Shown: piece after piece, positions 19,080 through 27,339 of the stretch
Numbering within the stretch: the stretch's first letter is position 1
Layout of the letters: every line of letters starts with the position of its first letter
Source: Streptomyces djakartensis
GTDB lineage: Bacteria > Actinomycetota > Actinomycetes > Streptomycetales > Streptomycetaceae
Direction: 5' to 3'
NCBI RefSeq assembly: GCF_014651075.1
Contig: NZ_BMWE01000001.1
Location: forward strand, 558,001-622,000
Length of the DNA stretch: 64,000 nucleotides
The notes under the pieces: generated by a model
Database searches by the model: none
What the model was told of the DNA's origin: nothing
What the model saw: the letters and a program-made list of their open reading frames with translations, nothing else
Translations under genes and position numbers: made by a program

Positions 19080-20324
19080 TTACTTCCCGGCGTCCGCCGC
19101 CTTCACGAGGGCGTCCTTGGTGACCATGCCCACGTAGACCTTGCCGTCGTCGGTGATCAGCGCGTTGACCAGGCGGGTCGAGAAGACCGTGCCCGAGCCG
19201 AACTTGCCGGTGACCTTGTCGCCGAGCGAGTTCACGAAGCCGCCGAGGTCACCGCCGGCCTCCCCGGAGGGCACGCCGCCCTCGCCGCCGGTGTCGAAGG
19301 CGGCTATGGCGTTCCAGCCCTCGCCGATGGTCTTCATGCCGTCGAGGCCTTCGAGGCCCCCGCCGAGGTCCTCCTCGGACTTGGCAGCCCGCTTGGGCGC
19401 CTTGTCCGTCTTGGCGGGGGCGCCGGCGCGGACGTCGGCGGGGACGTCCTTCTCCTCGGTGACCTTCGCCCCCTTCGGCGGGGTGAAGTCGAAGGTCGAG
19501 GCGGCCGGCTTGGCGAAGCTGACCTGGGTGAAGCCCGCGTCGACGACGGCGGCGCCGCCGCTCGCCGGGGTCAGCGTGAACTTCAGCGGCATACCGGTCT
19601 TCGCGTCGACGGCCACGGTGACCGCGCCCACCGTCGAGCCGGACTGCTTCGGCTTGATGAGCAGCTTGTAGGCGTCCCGGTCGGCGACCCGGGCGGTGCC
19701 GTCCACGGTCACGGAGGTCGTGTCGTCGACGGCCTTCAGGGCCTCTTCGGCGAAGTCCTTCGGCGTGGCGGGCGGTTGGGTCTTCTCGTGCTCCGGGCTG
19801 TCGGAGGCGGTGCCGTGGTAGACCTCGTTCGACTTGCTGTCGTAGCCCCAGACGTCCTTGCCGTTGTGGACGATGCTGTACTCCGCGGCGTTCTCCAGCA
19901 GCGACAGCTTCTGCCTGTCCGGGCCGTCGGCCGCGACGCGCAGGATGTGCGTGCCGGAGGCCAGTTCGGTCAGCTTGGCCGTCGGGTCGGCGGAGGAACC
20001 GCCCTGGTCCGGGCCGGCCGCACCGGACATCAGGCTGCTCTGGAGCCCGCCGAGGTCCGGCAGTCCGAGATCGGTGCTGATCTTCACCGTGCCGGACAGC
20101 TGCTGGACGTCCGACTTCCCGATCTTCTCGATCAGCTGCTGCGCGGTGATCTTCGGGAGGTCGGGGTCACCGGAGTCGGCGAGTGCGGGGACCAGGCCGA
20201 TCATCGCGGCCGCCACCCCCACCACCGTGACCGGGACGACGTACCGCGCGGCTTTGCGCCGGCCGGAGCCCCGCTCGTCGGCCTCCCCGGCGGTCGTGCT
20301 GTCGTCGGATGCGTACGGTGCCAT
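19080..20324 (-). CDS. LolA/RseB-like exported protein (DUF2092 type)
   Basis: 414 residues. A basic segment (GSGRRKAARYVV) is followed by one hydrophobic helix (VPVTVVGVAAAMIGLVPALA), a signal peptide or anchor. The rest is a periplasmic-type beta fold with the features of LolA-like proteins in actinobacteria: LSGTVKISTDLGLPDL, EYSIVHNGKDVWGYDSKSNE and DAKTGMPLKFTLTP. Such proteins bind lipid-like ligands outside the membrane. ATG 20324 is chosen for an upstream GGAGG; a longer start at 20369 is possible. The downstream ABC ATPase gene is broken, so this protein may have lost its transporter partner. Confidence 0.85.
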   Translation of the reverse strand: MAPYASDDSTTAGEADERGSGRRKAARYVVPVTVVGVAAAMIGLVPALADSGDPDLPKITAQQLIEKIGKSDVQQLSGTVKISTDLGLPDLGGLQSSLMSGAAGPDQGGSSADPTAKLTELASGTHILRVAADGPDRQKLSLLENAAEYSIVHNGKDVWGYDSKSNEVYHGTASDSPEHEKTQPPATPKDFAEEALKAVDDTTSVTVDGTARVADRDAYKLLIKPKQSGSTVGAVTVAVDAKTGMPLKFTLTPASGGAAVVDAGFTQVSFAKPAASTFDFTPPKGAKVTEEKDVPADVRAGAPAKTDKAPKRAAKSEEDLGGGLEGLDGMKTIGEGWNAIAAFDTGGEGGVPSGEAGGDLGGFVNSLGDKVTGKFGSGTVFSTRLVNALITDDGKVYVGMVTKDALVKAADAGK

Positions 20325-20512
20325 GTGTGCCCTACCTCCGTGATCGGCGGCGGCTGTCCGTGTCGTCACGCACTCGTCCCTGAGCCGCCATTCTCACCCG
20401 AACAGGTGAGGAGTGGTGTTTTCCGTGGTTTCCATCTGACCAAATCCGCCGGGGAGATACGTCAGACCTCGGGCTCAACTCCGCGTACTGCTGCGGTATG
20501 ACACAAGACGGC

Positions 20513-20550
20513 GCCTCCTCCCCCGACCCGTAGGGGTCGTGGGAGGAGGC
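20513..20550. terminator. strong hairpin between the polyprenyl synthase and the LolA-like gene
   Basis: A 17-bp arm (20513-20529) pairs with 20534-20550 with one bulge and a short loop. It begins 26 bp beyond the stop of the minus-strand polyprenyl synthase gene, so it should terminate that transcript. The remaining 190 bp to the LolA-like ATG should hold that gene's promoter; no clear box was seen. Confidence 0.8.
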
Positions 20551-20575
20551 AGCAGGTCGCAGGGCCCTGTCCGGC

Positions 20576-21586
20576 CTAACCGGCCCGGTGCACCACGGCG
20601 TCGGACAGTTCCACGAGGGCCGCCTTCGCGGCGCACTCCGGCAGGGGCGCCAGGGCCGAGCGGGCGTCCTGGGCATAGCGGACGGTGTCCCGGCGGGCCT
20701 GTTCCAGGGCCGGGTGAGCCCGCAGCAGCCGCAGGGCCTCGGCGTGCCGGGCGTCGTCGGTGAGGTCGGAGTCCAGCAGCTCGCACAGGGCGAGGTCGTC
20801 CGCGAGCCCGAGCCGGGCCGCCCGCTCGCGCAGCCGCAGCACCGGCAGTGTGGCGATGCCCTCGCGCAGGTCGGTGCCGGGGGTCTTGCCGGACTCGTGG
20901 GAGTCGGAGGCGATGTCCAGGACGTCGTCCGCGAGCTGGAAGGCGACGCCGAGCCGCTCGCCGTACTGGGTCAGCACGTCCACGACCGACTCGTCGGCGC
21001 CGGACATCATCGCGCCGAACCGGCACGACACCGCCACCAGCGAGCCCGTCTTGCCGCCCAGCACGTCCAGGTAGTGCTCGATGGGGTCCCGGCCGTCCTG
21101 CGGTCCGGCGGTCTCCAGGATCTGCCCGGTCACCAGCCGCTCGAACGCCTCGGCCTGCACGCGGACCGCCTCCGGGCCGAGGTCGGCCAGGATGTGCGAG
21201 GCGCGGGCGAAGAGGAAGTCGCCGGTGAGGACCGCGACGGAGTTGCCCCAGCGGGTGTTCGCGCTCGCCACTCCGCGGCGCACCGAGGCCTCGTCCATCA
21301 CGTCGTCGTGGTAGAGCGTTGCGAGGTGGGTCAGCTCCACGACCACGGCCGACGGCACGATCCCGGGTGCGTACCGGTCACCGAACTGGGCGGACAGCAT
21401 CACGAGCAGCGGACGGAACCGCTTGCCGCCGGCCCGCACCAGGTGCTGGGCGGCCTCCGTGATGAAGGGCACCGCACTCTTGGTGGCCTCGAACAAGCCT
21501 TCCTCGACAGCCGCCAACCCGGCCTGGACATCGGCTTCCAGAGCCTGGTCCCGCACGCTCAGCCCGAACGGCCCGACGTCGGTCAC
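20576..21586 (-). CDS. trans-polyprenyl diphosphate synthase (menaquinone side chain)
   Basis: 336-residue all-helical prenyl elongase. Both Asp-rich motifs are intact: DDVMDEASVRRG (first, about residues 93-104) and DDVLDIASD (second, about 216-224). GGKRFRPLL binds the diphosphate of the allylic substrate, and GGKTGSLVAVSCRFGAMM is the usual mid-chain segment. It condenses isopentenyl diphosphate units onto farnesyl- or geranylgeranyl-diphosphate, probably to the long chain of menaquinone, the quinone used by the complex I sets in this window. GTG 21586 has AGGAGA upstream. Chain length cannot be decided without modelling the residues before the first motif. Confidence 0.92.
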   Translation of the reverse strand: MTDVGPFGLSVRDQALEADVQAGLAAVEEGLFEATKSAVPFITEAAQHLVRAGGKRFRPLLVMLSAQFGDRYAPGIVPSAVVVELTHLATLYHDDVMDEASVRRGVASANTRWGNSVAVLTGDFLFARASHILADLGPEAVRVQAEAFERLVTGQILETAGPQDGRDPIEHYLDVLGGKTGSLVAVSCRFGAMMSGADESVVDVLTQYGERLGVAFQLADDVLDIASDSHESGKTPGTDLREGIATLPVLRLRERAARLGLADDLALCELLDSDLTDDARHAEALRLLRAHPALEQARRDTVRYAQDARSALAPLPECAAKAALVELSDAVVHRAG

Positions 21587-22054
21587 GAGGGGTCTCCTGT
21601 CTGCTGTGTCTGCCGGTGATCACGCGGTTTGTCGATAGGTCGCTGCCATCACTCAAGTCAGCGTATCCGGTCACGTTTCGATCACCGCCAGCGCCCATGG
21701 TTACAGGCCGGGCGGTATCCGATCACGACCTCCATGTTTTCGATCGACCCATAAGAACAGACATTTATCGCCTAACCGGGAGGTAGCCAGATATACACGA
21801 TTTGCCGTTTTAAGTAAGCAAATCCTCTTGGTGCACATTGCCCCACAGGCTCTTGATCAGTGAGTTCCATCACGTTAACCCCTTTGAGGTGCCACTTCGC
21901 CACCGACCTGTACCCCCTTCTCCCGAAAGCCAGTTGAGCCTTGGCTTCCGCAAAGGATCAAGCGGCCCATAACACCCATATCAAGGTCAACAGGCACAGC
22001 ATGTGACTCCGGTGCTTGTTCCCGGCATGTGCTCTCGCATACGTTCCCGGCCAG
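21587..22054. other. AT-richer intergenic region with promoters of the flanking genes
   Basis: About 470 bp with no gene. From roughly 21730 to 21990 it is visibly richer in A and T than anything else in the window, with stretches such as GACATTTATCGCC and CGATTTGCCGTTTTAAG. It must contain the promoter of the minus-strand polyprenyl synthase near 21600-21700 and the promoter that transcribes the riboswitch. I saw no ORF, repeat or RNA gene I could defend. Confidence 0.6.
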
Positions 22055-22256
22055 TCCGGCGGACGCCGAATCCTGCCACCGCCCGGACTCCCCACACACC
22101 GACTCATCCACGCAGGGCAGGAGCGGGGGACCCAGGTACGTCGCCGGTCCGCACAGCGGCACGGCTCGGGGTGAAGCCGCGCACGGCAGCACAGCGCCGT
22201 ACGCGGCCGGGCACCTCCCGGCCCGAACCCGACAGCTCACCTCGCAGGCGCCGGAG
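22055..22256 (+). promoter_or_regulatory. ydaO-type c-di-AMP riboswitch
   Basis: The leader of the LysM gene carries the conserved pieces of the ydaO/yuaA class in order: GACGCCGAATCC near 22062, GCAGGAGCGGGGGACCCA near 22115, CTCGGGGTGAAGCCG near 22165, and the 3' signature CCCGACAGCTCACCTCG near 22228 followed by CAGGCGCCGGAGAGGA. This class binds cyclic di-AMP and turns expression off, and in Streptomyces it commonly precedes cell-wall hydrolase genes. The aptamer ends about 12 bp before the ATG, so the expression platform may act at the ribosome-binding site or by early termination. Confidence 0.88.
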
Positions 22257-22267
22257 AGGACATCACC

Positions 22268-23023
22268 ATGCCCGGACGAGGCAAGCACCGCCGCGCCAGA
22301 AGAACCAACCCGCTGACCCGAGGCGCCGTGGCCGTCGCCACCGGCGGAGCGGCCCTCACCCTCCCGCTCCTCGGGGCCACCCAGGCGAGCGCCGCCCCGC
22401 AGGCCGTGCCGCAGGCGAACCAGCCCGCCAAGTCCGTCACGTACACGGTGGCCAAGGGCGACACGCTCTACGGCATCGCGGACAAGTACGACGTCCCGGG
22501 CGGCTGGAAGCAGCTCTACAAGGACAACCGCGCCGCCGTCGGCGCCGACCCGAAGCTGATCCACCCGGGTCTGAAGCTGAAGGTGAAGACCACCGGGACC
22601 GCCGCGGCGGAGAAGGCGACCAAGTCGTCCGCGCCCGCGAAGCCGGCCGCGAAGCCCGCCGGGGGCGTCGCCCAGGCCACCCAGGCCTCCGCGAAGACCT
22701 ACGCGAACAACCTCGACGGGTGGATCCGCGAGGCGCTGGACATCATGGCGCAGAACGGCATTCCGGGGTCGTACGACGGCATCTACCGCAACATCATGCG
22801 TGAGTCGTCCGGCAACCCCCAGGCGATCAACAACTGGGACTCCAACGCCGCCAAGGGCACCCCGTCCAAGGGCCTGCTCCAGGTGATCGACCCGACCTTC
22901 GCCGCCTACCACGTGCCGGGCACCGCCTACGACCCGTTCGACCCGGTCGCCAACATCACGGCGGCCTGCAACTACGCGGCCGACCGCTACGGCTCGATCG
23001 ACAACGTCAACGGCCCGTACTGA
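22268..23023 (+). CDS. secreted LysM / transglycosylase (SLT-like) cell-wall hydrolase
   Basis: 251 residues. The signal peptide has a basic start (MPGRGKHRRARRTNPLTRG), a hydrophobic core and ASA-AP cleavage around residue 44. A LysM domain (about 57-107, VTYTVAKGDTLYGIADKY) binds peptidoglycan glycans. A Ala/Lys-rich linker leads to an SLT-like domain from about 145, with the probable catalytic Glu in NIMRESSGNPQAIN (about 179) and GLLQVIDPTFAAYHV. It should cleave peptidoglycan outside the cell during germination or growth. Control by the upstream c-di-AMP riboswitch is the main regulatory feature. The 3' end overlaps the convergent HAD gene by 37 bp. Confidence 0.93.
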   Translation: MPGRGKHRRARRTNPLTRGAVAVATGGAALTLPLLGATQASAAPQAVPQANQPAKSVTYTVAKGDTLYGIADKYDVPGGWKQLYKDNRAAVGADPKLIHPGLKLKVKTTGTAAAEKATKSSAPAKPAAKPAGGVAQATQASAKTYANNLDGWIREALDIMAQNGIPGSYDGIYRNIMRESSGNPQAINNWDSNAAKGTPSKGLLQVIDPTFAAYHVPGTAYDPFDPVANITAACNYAADRYGSIDNVNGPY

Positions 23024-23835
23024 GCCGCCCCGCCCAGCAGTCGCTCGAGGACGACGGCGATGCCGTCGTCCTCGTTCGACAGCGTGACCTCGTCGGCCAC
23101 GGCCTTCAGTTCGGGATGGGCGTTGGCCATCGCGACACCGTGGGCGGCCCAGTCGAACATCGGGATGTCGTTGGGCATGTCACCAAAGGCGATGGTGTCC
23201 GCCGGACGCAGCCCCAGGTGCTCGGCGGCCAGTGCCAGGCCCGTCGCCTTGGTGACACCGCACGGCTGGAGCTCGACCGTGCCCGGCCCCGACATCGTCA
23301 CGGTCGCCAGTGAGCCGATCACCGAGCGGGCCGTCGCCGCCAGCTCGTCGTCCGTCAGGAAGGGGTGGCGCAGCAGCACCTTGCTGATCGGCTCGCCCCA
23401 CAGGTCGTCACGCCGGTCGACCCGTACCGCGGGCAGGGTCGGGTGCGGCATGAGGTAGCCCGGCTCGATCAGCGTGAGCCCGTCCACCCCGTCCTGGTCG
23501 ACCGCCGCGTACACCTGCCCCACCTCGGCCTCGATCTTGCCGAGGGCGGTCTCCGCCAGTTCCCGGTCCAGCGTGATGGACCACAGCAGCCGGTCGGCGC
23601 CGGCGTCGTACACCTGCGCGCCCTGTCCGCACACCGCGAGCCCCGTGGTGCCGAGGTCGTCCAGGAGCGGCCGCACTCTCGGCGCCGGGCGGCCGGTCAC
23701 CACGAGGTGCTCGGCACCGGCGTCCGCCACCCGCCCGAGCGCGGCGAGAGACCGGTCGGAGAGGGTGTCGTCGCCGCGCAGCAGCGTCCCGTCCAGGTCG
23801 GTGGCGATGAGTGCGTATGCGAGGGGTGCGGCCAT
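22987..23835 (-). CDS. Cof-type HAD-superfamily phosphatase
   Basis: 282 residues. Motif I is TDLDGTLLRGDD (nucleophile Asp13), motif II is VVTGRPAPRV, the motif III Lys lies in PCGVTKATGL, and motif IV is AFGDMPNDIPMF. The C2-type cap sits between motifs II and III. This group dephosphorylates small cytosolic phosphosugars or flavin nucleotides; substrates vary. ATG 23835 (MAAPLAYALIATDLDGT) puts motif I at the usual distance. The last 12 codons are antisense to the end of the LysM gene, an unusual convergent overlap. No operon partner. Confidence 0.92.
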   Translation of the reverse strand: MAAPLAYALIATDLDGTLLRGDDTLSDRSLAALGRVADAGAEHLVVTGRPAPRVRPLLDDLGTTGLAVCGQGAQVYDAGADRLLWSITLDRELAETALGKIEAEVGQVYAAVDQDGVDGLTLIEPGYLMPHPTLPAVRVDRRDDLWGEPISKVLLRHPFLTDDELAATARSVIGSLATVTMSGPGTVELQPCGVTKATGLALAAEHLGLRPADTIAFGDMPNDIPMFDWAAHGVAMANAHPELKAVADEVTLSNEDDGIAVVLERLLGGAAQYGPLTLSIEP

Positions 23836-24006
23836 GATCAGAGAATACGGACAGCGCGCCGCTTCGTTTCATCCCACGGCGGTCACCGATTGCCCGGTTG
23901 AAGGCGTCTGTACCAGTTGGCAACAGGATGGTCCGCTACCTACCCGAGAGGCCGCCTCGAGCGGTACCTTCCAAGTGTCCAGGGGGGACTTGATCGGGGG
24001 GTCGGG

Positions 24007-25092
24007 TTGAGCAGTGGGCGCATTCGTGTGGCCGGGGCCGGAGAGCTGGGCGAGAGGGAGAGGGAGCGCTGGCGCGCGCTGCGCGCGGCCTCCGTGGCGC
24101 CGCGCAACCCTTTCATGGAACCGGAGTTCACCGAAGCGGTGGGCCTGGTGCGGCCACAGGCTCGCGTCGCGGTGGTGTACGAGGGGCTGGAACCGGCCGG
24201 TTTCCTGCCCTACGAGCGGGGCCGGCTGGGGCAGGGCCGGGCGATCGGGCTCGGCGTCTCGGACGCGCAGGGCGCGATCCTGCGGCCGGGCCTGGACCTG
24301 ACCGCGGACGAACTGCTGCGGGCCTGCTCGGTGTCCAGCTTCGCCTTCGACAACCTGGAGGCCGAGCAGCGGCTGTTCGTCCGGTACGCGGCGGAGCGGC
24401 ACCCCACCTACGTCATCGACGTGGAGAAGGGCTACGACACGTACGAGTCGGTGCTGCGCGCCCAGTCGCCGAAGTTCCTCAAGACCACCCTGGCCAAGGA
24501 GCGCAGGCTGGGCCGGCAGGCCGGAGCGCTGCGGTTCGTGTTCGACGAACGCGATCCGGCCGCGCTGCGCACCCTCATGGAGTGGAAGTCGGCGCAGTAC
24601 CGCAGGACGGGCCGCCGGGACCGGTTCGCGCAGGGGTGGATCACCCGGCTCGTCGGGCACCTGTCCGGGACCCGGGCGCCGGAGTGCAGCGGCACGCTGT
24701 CCGTGCTGTACGCGGGTGAACGGCCGGTCGCCGCGCACTTCGGGCTGCGTTCGGCATCGGTTCTGGCCTGCTGGTTCCCGTCCTACGACCCGGAGTTCTC
24801 GAAGTACTCGCCGGGGCTGGTGCTGCACCTGCGCATGGCCGAGGCGGCGGCCGCCGAGGGCATCGGCACGCTCGACCTGGGGCGGGGCGCGGCCGAGTAC
24901 AAGGACGCGCTGAAGACGGGCGAACTGCCCGTGTACGAGGGTGCGGTGACGCGTCCGGGGGCGGGCGCGGCGCTGCACTGGCTGAGCCGCGAGCCGGCGC
25001 GCCGCGCGCACAGCTTCGTCCGCGGCAGGCCGCGGCTCGCGTCGCTGGCCGCGCGGGCGCTGAAGGGCGCGGCTCGGCTGCGCCGTGCGTGA
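24007..25092 (+). CDS. GNAT-fold acyltransferase, FemAB/CelD-like
   Basis: 361 residues with the double-GNAT layout of the BioF2/FemAB-like acetyltransferase family: PRNPFMEPEFTEAVG near the start, SPKFLKTTLAKERRL in the middle, and in the second half GERPVAAHFGLRSASVLACWFPSYDPEFSKYSPG and LDLGRGAAEYKDALKTG. Such proteins in polysaccharide loci are thought to acylate sugar residues or transfer aminoacyl groups. The start is taken as TTG 24007 after GGGGGG (23996-24001); GTG 24028 is the alternative. It is coupled to the glycosyltransferase gene downstream and is the first gene of the right-pointing arm of the polysaccharide locus. Confidence 0.85.
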   Translation: MSSGRIRVAGAGELGERERERWRALRAASVAPRNPFMEPEFTEAVGLVRPQARVAVVYEGLEPAGFLPYERGRLGQGRAIGLGVSDAQGAILRPGLDLTADELLRACSVSSFAFDNLEAEQRLFVRYAAERHPTYVIDVEKGYDTYESVLRAQSPKFLKTTLAKERRLGRQAGALRFVFDERDPAALRTLMEWKSAQYRRTGRRDRFAQGWITRLVGHLSGTRAPECSGTLSVLYAGERPVAAHFGLRSASVLACWFPSYDPEFSKYSPGLVLHLRMAEAAAAEGIGTLDLGRGAAEYKDALKTGELPVYEGAVTRPGAGAALHWLSREPARRAHSFVRGRPRLASLAARALKGAARLRRA

Positions 25093-25115
25093 CACACGAG
25101 TGGGGGGGAGGGCGC

Positions 25116-26405
25116 GTGGCTCGTTCGGCCGTTGCGCAGGAGGAGATACGGCGGTTCCTGGACATCGGGGCGGTGCAGGTCGCCGAGCTGGACATCGACG
25201 GTGAGGACGCGGTGCTCAGACCGGGTCCGGGGAGTCCGCCGCTGACGCACGGCGAGGTGTTCGTGCTGGTGCGGTGGGGTGGCCGGCCCGTGGGCACGCT
25301 GCTCGGACGGGTGCCGGAGGGGGCGGACGCGCGGGCCGTGCTCGTGGAGCGGGCGCGGGCGGAGTGCGCACCGGCCCTCGCGGAGGAGCCCTGGCAGGAG
25401 CCGCCGTTCACGAGCGTCGTCGTGGCCACCCGGGAGCGGGCCGGGCAGCTGGCCCGCGCGCTGGACTCGCTGCTGGCGCAGGACCATCCGCGGTTCGAGA
25501 TCGTCGTCGTCGACAACGCGCCCGTGACGAGCCGGACGCGGGAGCTGGTCGAGCGGAAGTACGCGGAGCGTGTGCGGTACGTGTGTGAGCCTGTTCCGGG
25601 GCTCGCAAGCGCGCACAACGCGGGGCTGGACGCCGTGCGCGGTGAGGTCGTCGCCTTCACCGACGACGACGTGGTCGCCGATCTGCGCTGGCTGACCGAG
25701 CTGACCGCGCCCTTCGCCGCCGACGCCGGACTCGGGTGCAGCACGGGGCTGATCCTGCCCGCGCGGCTGACCACCCCGGCCCAGGTGCTGCTGGAGAGTC
25801 ACGGCGGCTTCGCGAAAGGCTTCACTCCAAGGACGTACGACCCCGCGCACCCGCCGGGCGACGAGCCGCTGTTCCCGTTCACGGCGGGGCGGTTCGGCTC
25901 GGGCGCCAACATGGCGTTCCGTACCGCCGTACTGCGTGAGGTCGGCGGTTTCGACCCGGCCACCGGTGCCGGGACGGCCGCCAGGGGCGGTGACGACCTG
26001 TACGGCTTCGTCCGCGTCCTGGCCGAGGGCCACCGGCTGCGCTACACGCCGTACGCGCTGGTGTGGCACCACCACCGGGAGACCTGGCGGGACCTGGAGA
26101 CACAGGCGTACGGCTACGGGGCCGGGCTCACCGCGTATCTCACGGCGGTGCTGGTGAACCGGCCGGCGCTGCTGCCGGCCTTCCTCGCGCGGCTGCCGCG
26201 GGGACTTCGTCATGCCCGGGCGCTGACCGCCGTACGCGCGACGGAGGGGGCGGACGGGGGCGGCACGCCGGGGGACCACGACGTGCGGACGCATCCCTGG
26301 CCACGGCGGCTGTCGCGGTTGCAGCGCAGGGGCATGGCGTACGGGCCGGTCGGCTATCTGAAGGCGCGGCGGGCGCTGCGCGCGACGGCGCGGGGGGCGA
26401 GATGA
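25116..26405 (+). CDS. family 2 glycosyltransferase
   Basis: 429 residues. A 95-residue N-terminal domain of unknown role precedes a GT-A fold: FTSVVVATRERAGQLARALD, VVVDNAPVTS for the nucleotide, FTDDDVVADLRW as the metal-binding acidic motif, GSGANMAFRTAVLREVGGFD as the acceptor loop and GGDDLYGFVRVL with the catalytic base. There is no transmembrane helix that I can see, so it is a soluble or peripheral inverting transferase. GTG 25116 is preferred for its GGGGGGGAGG; GTG 25089, overlapping the upstream stop, is an alternative. It overlaps the deacetylase by ATGA. Confidence 0.9.
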   Translation: MARSAVAQEEIRRFLDIGAVQVAELDIDGEDAVLRPGPGSPPLTHGEVFVLVRWGGRPVGTLLGRVPEGADARAVLVERARAECAPALAEEPWQEPPFTSVVVATRERAGQLARALDSLLAQDHPRFEIVVVDNAPVTSRTRELVERKYAERVRYVCEPVPGLASAHNAGLDAVRGEVVAFTDDDVVADLRWLTELTAPFAADAGLGCSTGLILPARLTTPAQVLLESHGGFAKGFTPRTYDPAHPPGDEPLFPFTAGRFGSGANMAFRTAVLREVGGFDPATGAGTAARGGDDLYGFVRVLAEGHRLRYTPYALVWHHHRETWRDLETQAYGYGAGLTAYLTAVLVNRPALLPAFLARLPRGLRHARALTAVRATEGADGGGTPGDHDVRTHPWPRRLSRLQRRGMAYGPVGYLKARRALRATARGAR

Positions 26406-27310
26406 GGACGGCCGGCAGCGGCGGGGCGGAGCGGGGCGCGCGGCACGGGGAGGGGCCGGCAGCCGCGGGCGATTCCGTCGCCGGTTCCGTCGCCGATTCC
26501 GTTGCCGGTTCTGTCGCCACGCCGGCGATTCCCGTCTTCCTGTACCACGCCGTGATGGACGACCCGCCCGGCTGGATAGCCGAGTTCACGGTCACGCCGA
26601 AGCAGTTCGCCGCGCATCTCGACGCGGTGGTCCGCAGCGGGCGTGCGCCCGTCACGATCAGCGCGGTCGCCGACCACCTGGCCGGCCGGGCGCCGCTGCC
26701 GCCGCGGCCCGTGCTGCTCACCTTCGACGACGGATTCGCCGATCTGCCCGGGCCCACCGCCGAGGCGCTGGCCGGCCGCTCCCTGCCGGCCACCGCCTAC
26801 CTCACCACCGGCGCCATCGCCCCGGGCGGCCGCAGTCTGCTGCCGCCCGCCCCGATGATGACGCTGGCCGGGGCGTCGGCGCTGGAACGTTCCGGCATGG
26901 AGATCGGCAGCCACACCGTGACGCACGCGCAGCTCGACACCCTGCCCGGCAGGGACCTCGCGTACGAACTGCGCACCTCCAAGGCCGTGCTGGAGGACGC
27001 CCTCGGGCACGAGATCCGGCACCTCGCCTACCCGCACGGCTACAACAGCCCGCGGGTGCGGGCCATGTCGGCCCGGGCCGGCTACGAGACGGCCACCGCC
27101 GTGCGCCACGCGCTGAGCTCCGACCGCGACGAGCGGTACCGCATCGCCCGGCTCATCGTCCGGCGCACCCATACCGTCGCCGACGTCGAGGGCTGGCTGG
27201 CGGGCGCGGGGGCACGGGTCGCGCCCTACCGGGACGGGCCGAAGACGATCGCCTGGCGGTGGTACCGGCGGGCCCGCGCGGCGGTGCGGGGGCCCGAGTT
27301 CGCGGGCTGA
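26402..27310 (+). CDS. polysaccharide deacetylase (NodB domain, CE4)
   Basis: 302 residues. After a 40-residue variable start containing short SVAGSVAD repeats, the NodB core begins at IPVFLYHAVMDDPP. Catalytic and metal residues are in place: LLTFDDGFADLP (motif 1), IGSHTVTHAQLDTL (motif 2, HxxxH) and LAYPHGYNSPRVRAM (motif 3). The protein should remove N-acetyl groups from an amino sugar polymer or its lipid-linked precursor. No signal peptide is evident, which points to a cytosolic or unconventional location. It overlaps the GT2 gene by ATGA and ends the right-pointing arm, followed by a small hairpin. Confidence 0.92.
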   Translation: MRTAGSGGAERGARHGEGPAAAGDSVAGSVADSVAGSVATPAIPVFLYHAVMDDPPGWIAEFTVTPKQFAAHLDAVVRSGRAPVTISAVADHLAGRAPLPPRPVLLTFDDGFADLPGPTAEALAGRSLPATAYLTTGAIAPGGRSLLPPAPMMTLAGASALERSGMEIGSHTVTHAQLDTLPGRDLAYELRTSKAVLEDALGHEIRHLAYPHGYNSPRVRAMSARAGYETATAVRHALSSDRDERYRIARLIVRRTHTVADVEGWLAGAGARVAPYRDGPKTIAWRWYRRARAAVRGPEFAG

Positions 27311-27315
27311 ACCCG

Positions 27316-27337
27316 CGGCCGTACCGGAGGACGGCCG
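27316..27337. terminator. hairpin between convergent polysaccharide arms
   Basis: CGGCCGT (27316-27322) pairs with ACGGCCG (27331-27337) around an 8-base loop. It lies in the 29-bp gap between two convergent stop codons and could serve both. Confidence 0.65.
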
Positions 27338-27339
27338 GG

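Noticed and set aside
22003..22803. Plus-strand frame of 266 codons through the riboswitch and LysM gene
   Set aside because: It crosses the structured leader and then runs out of frame with the clear LysM/SLT protein.
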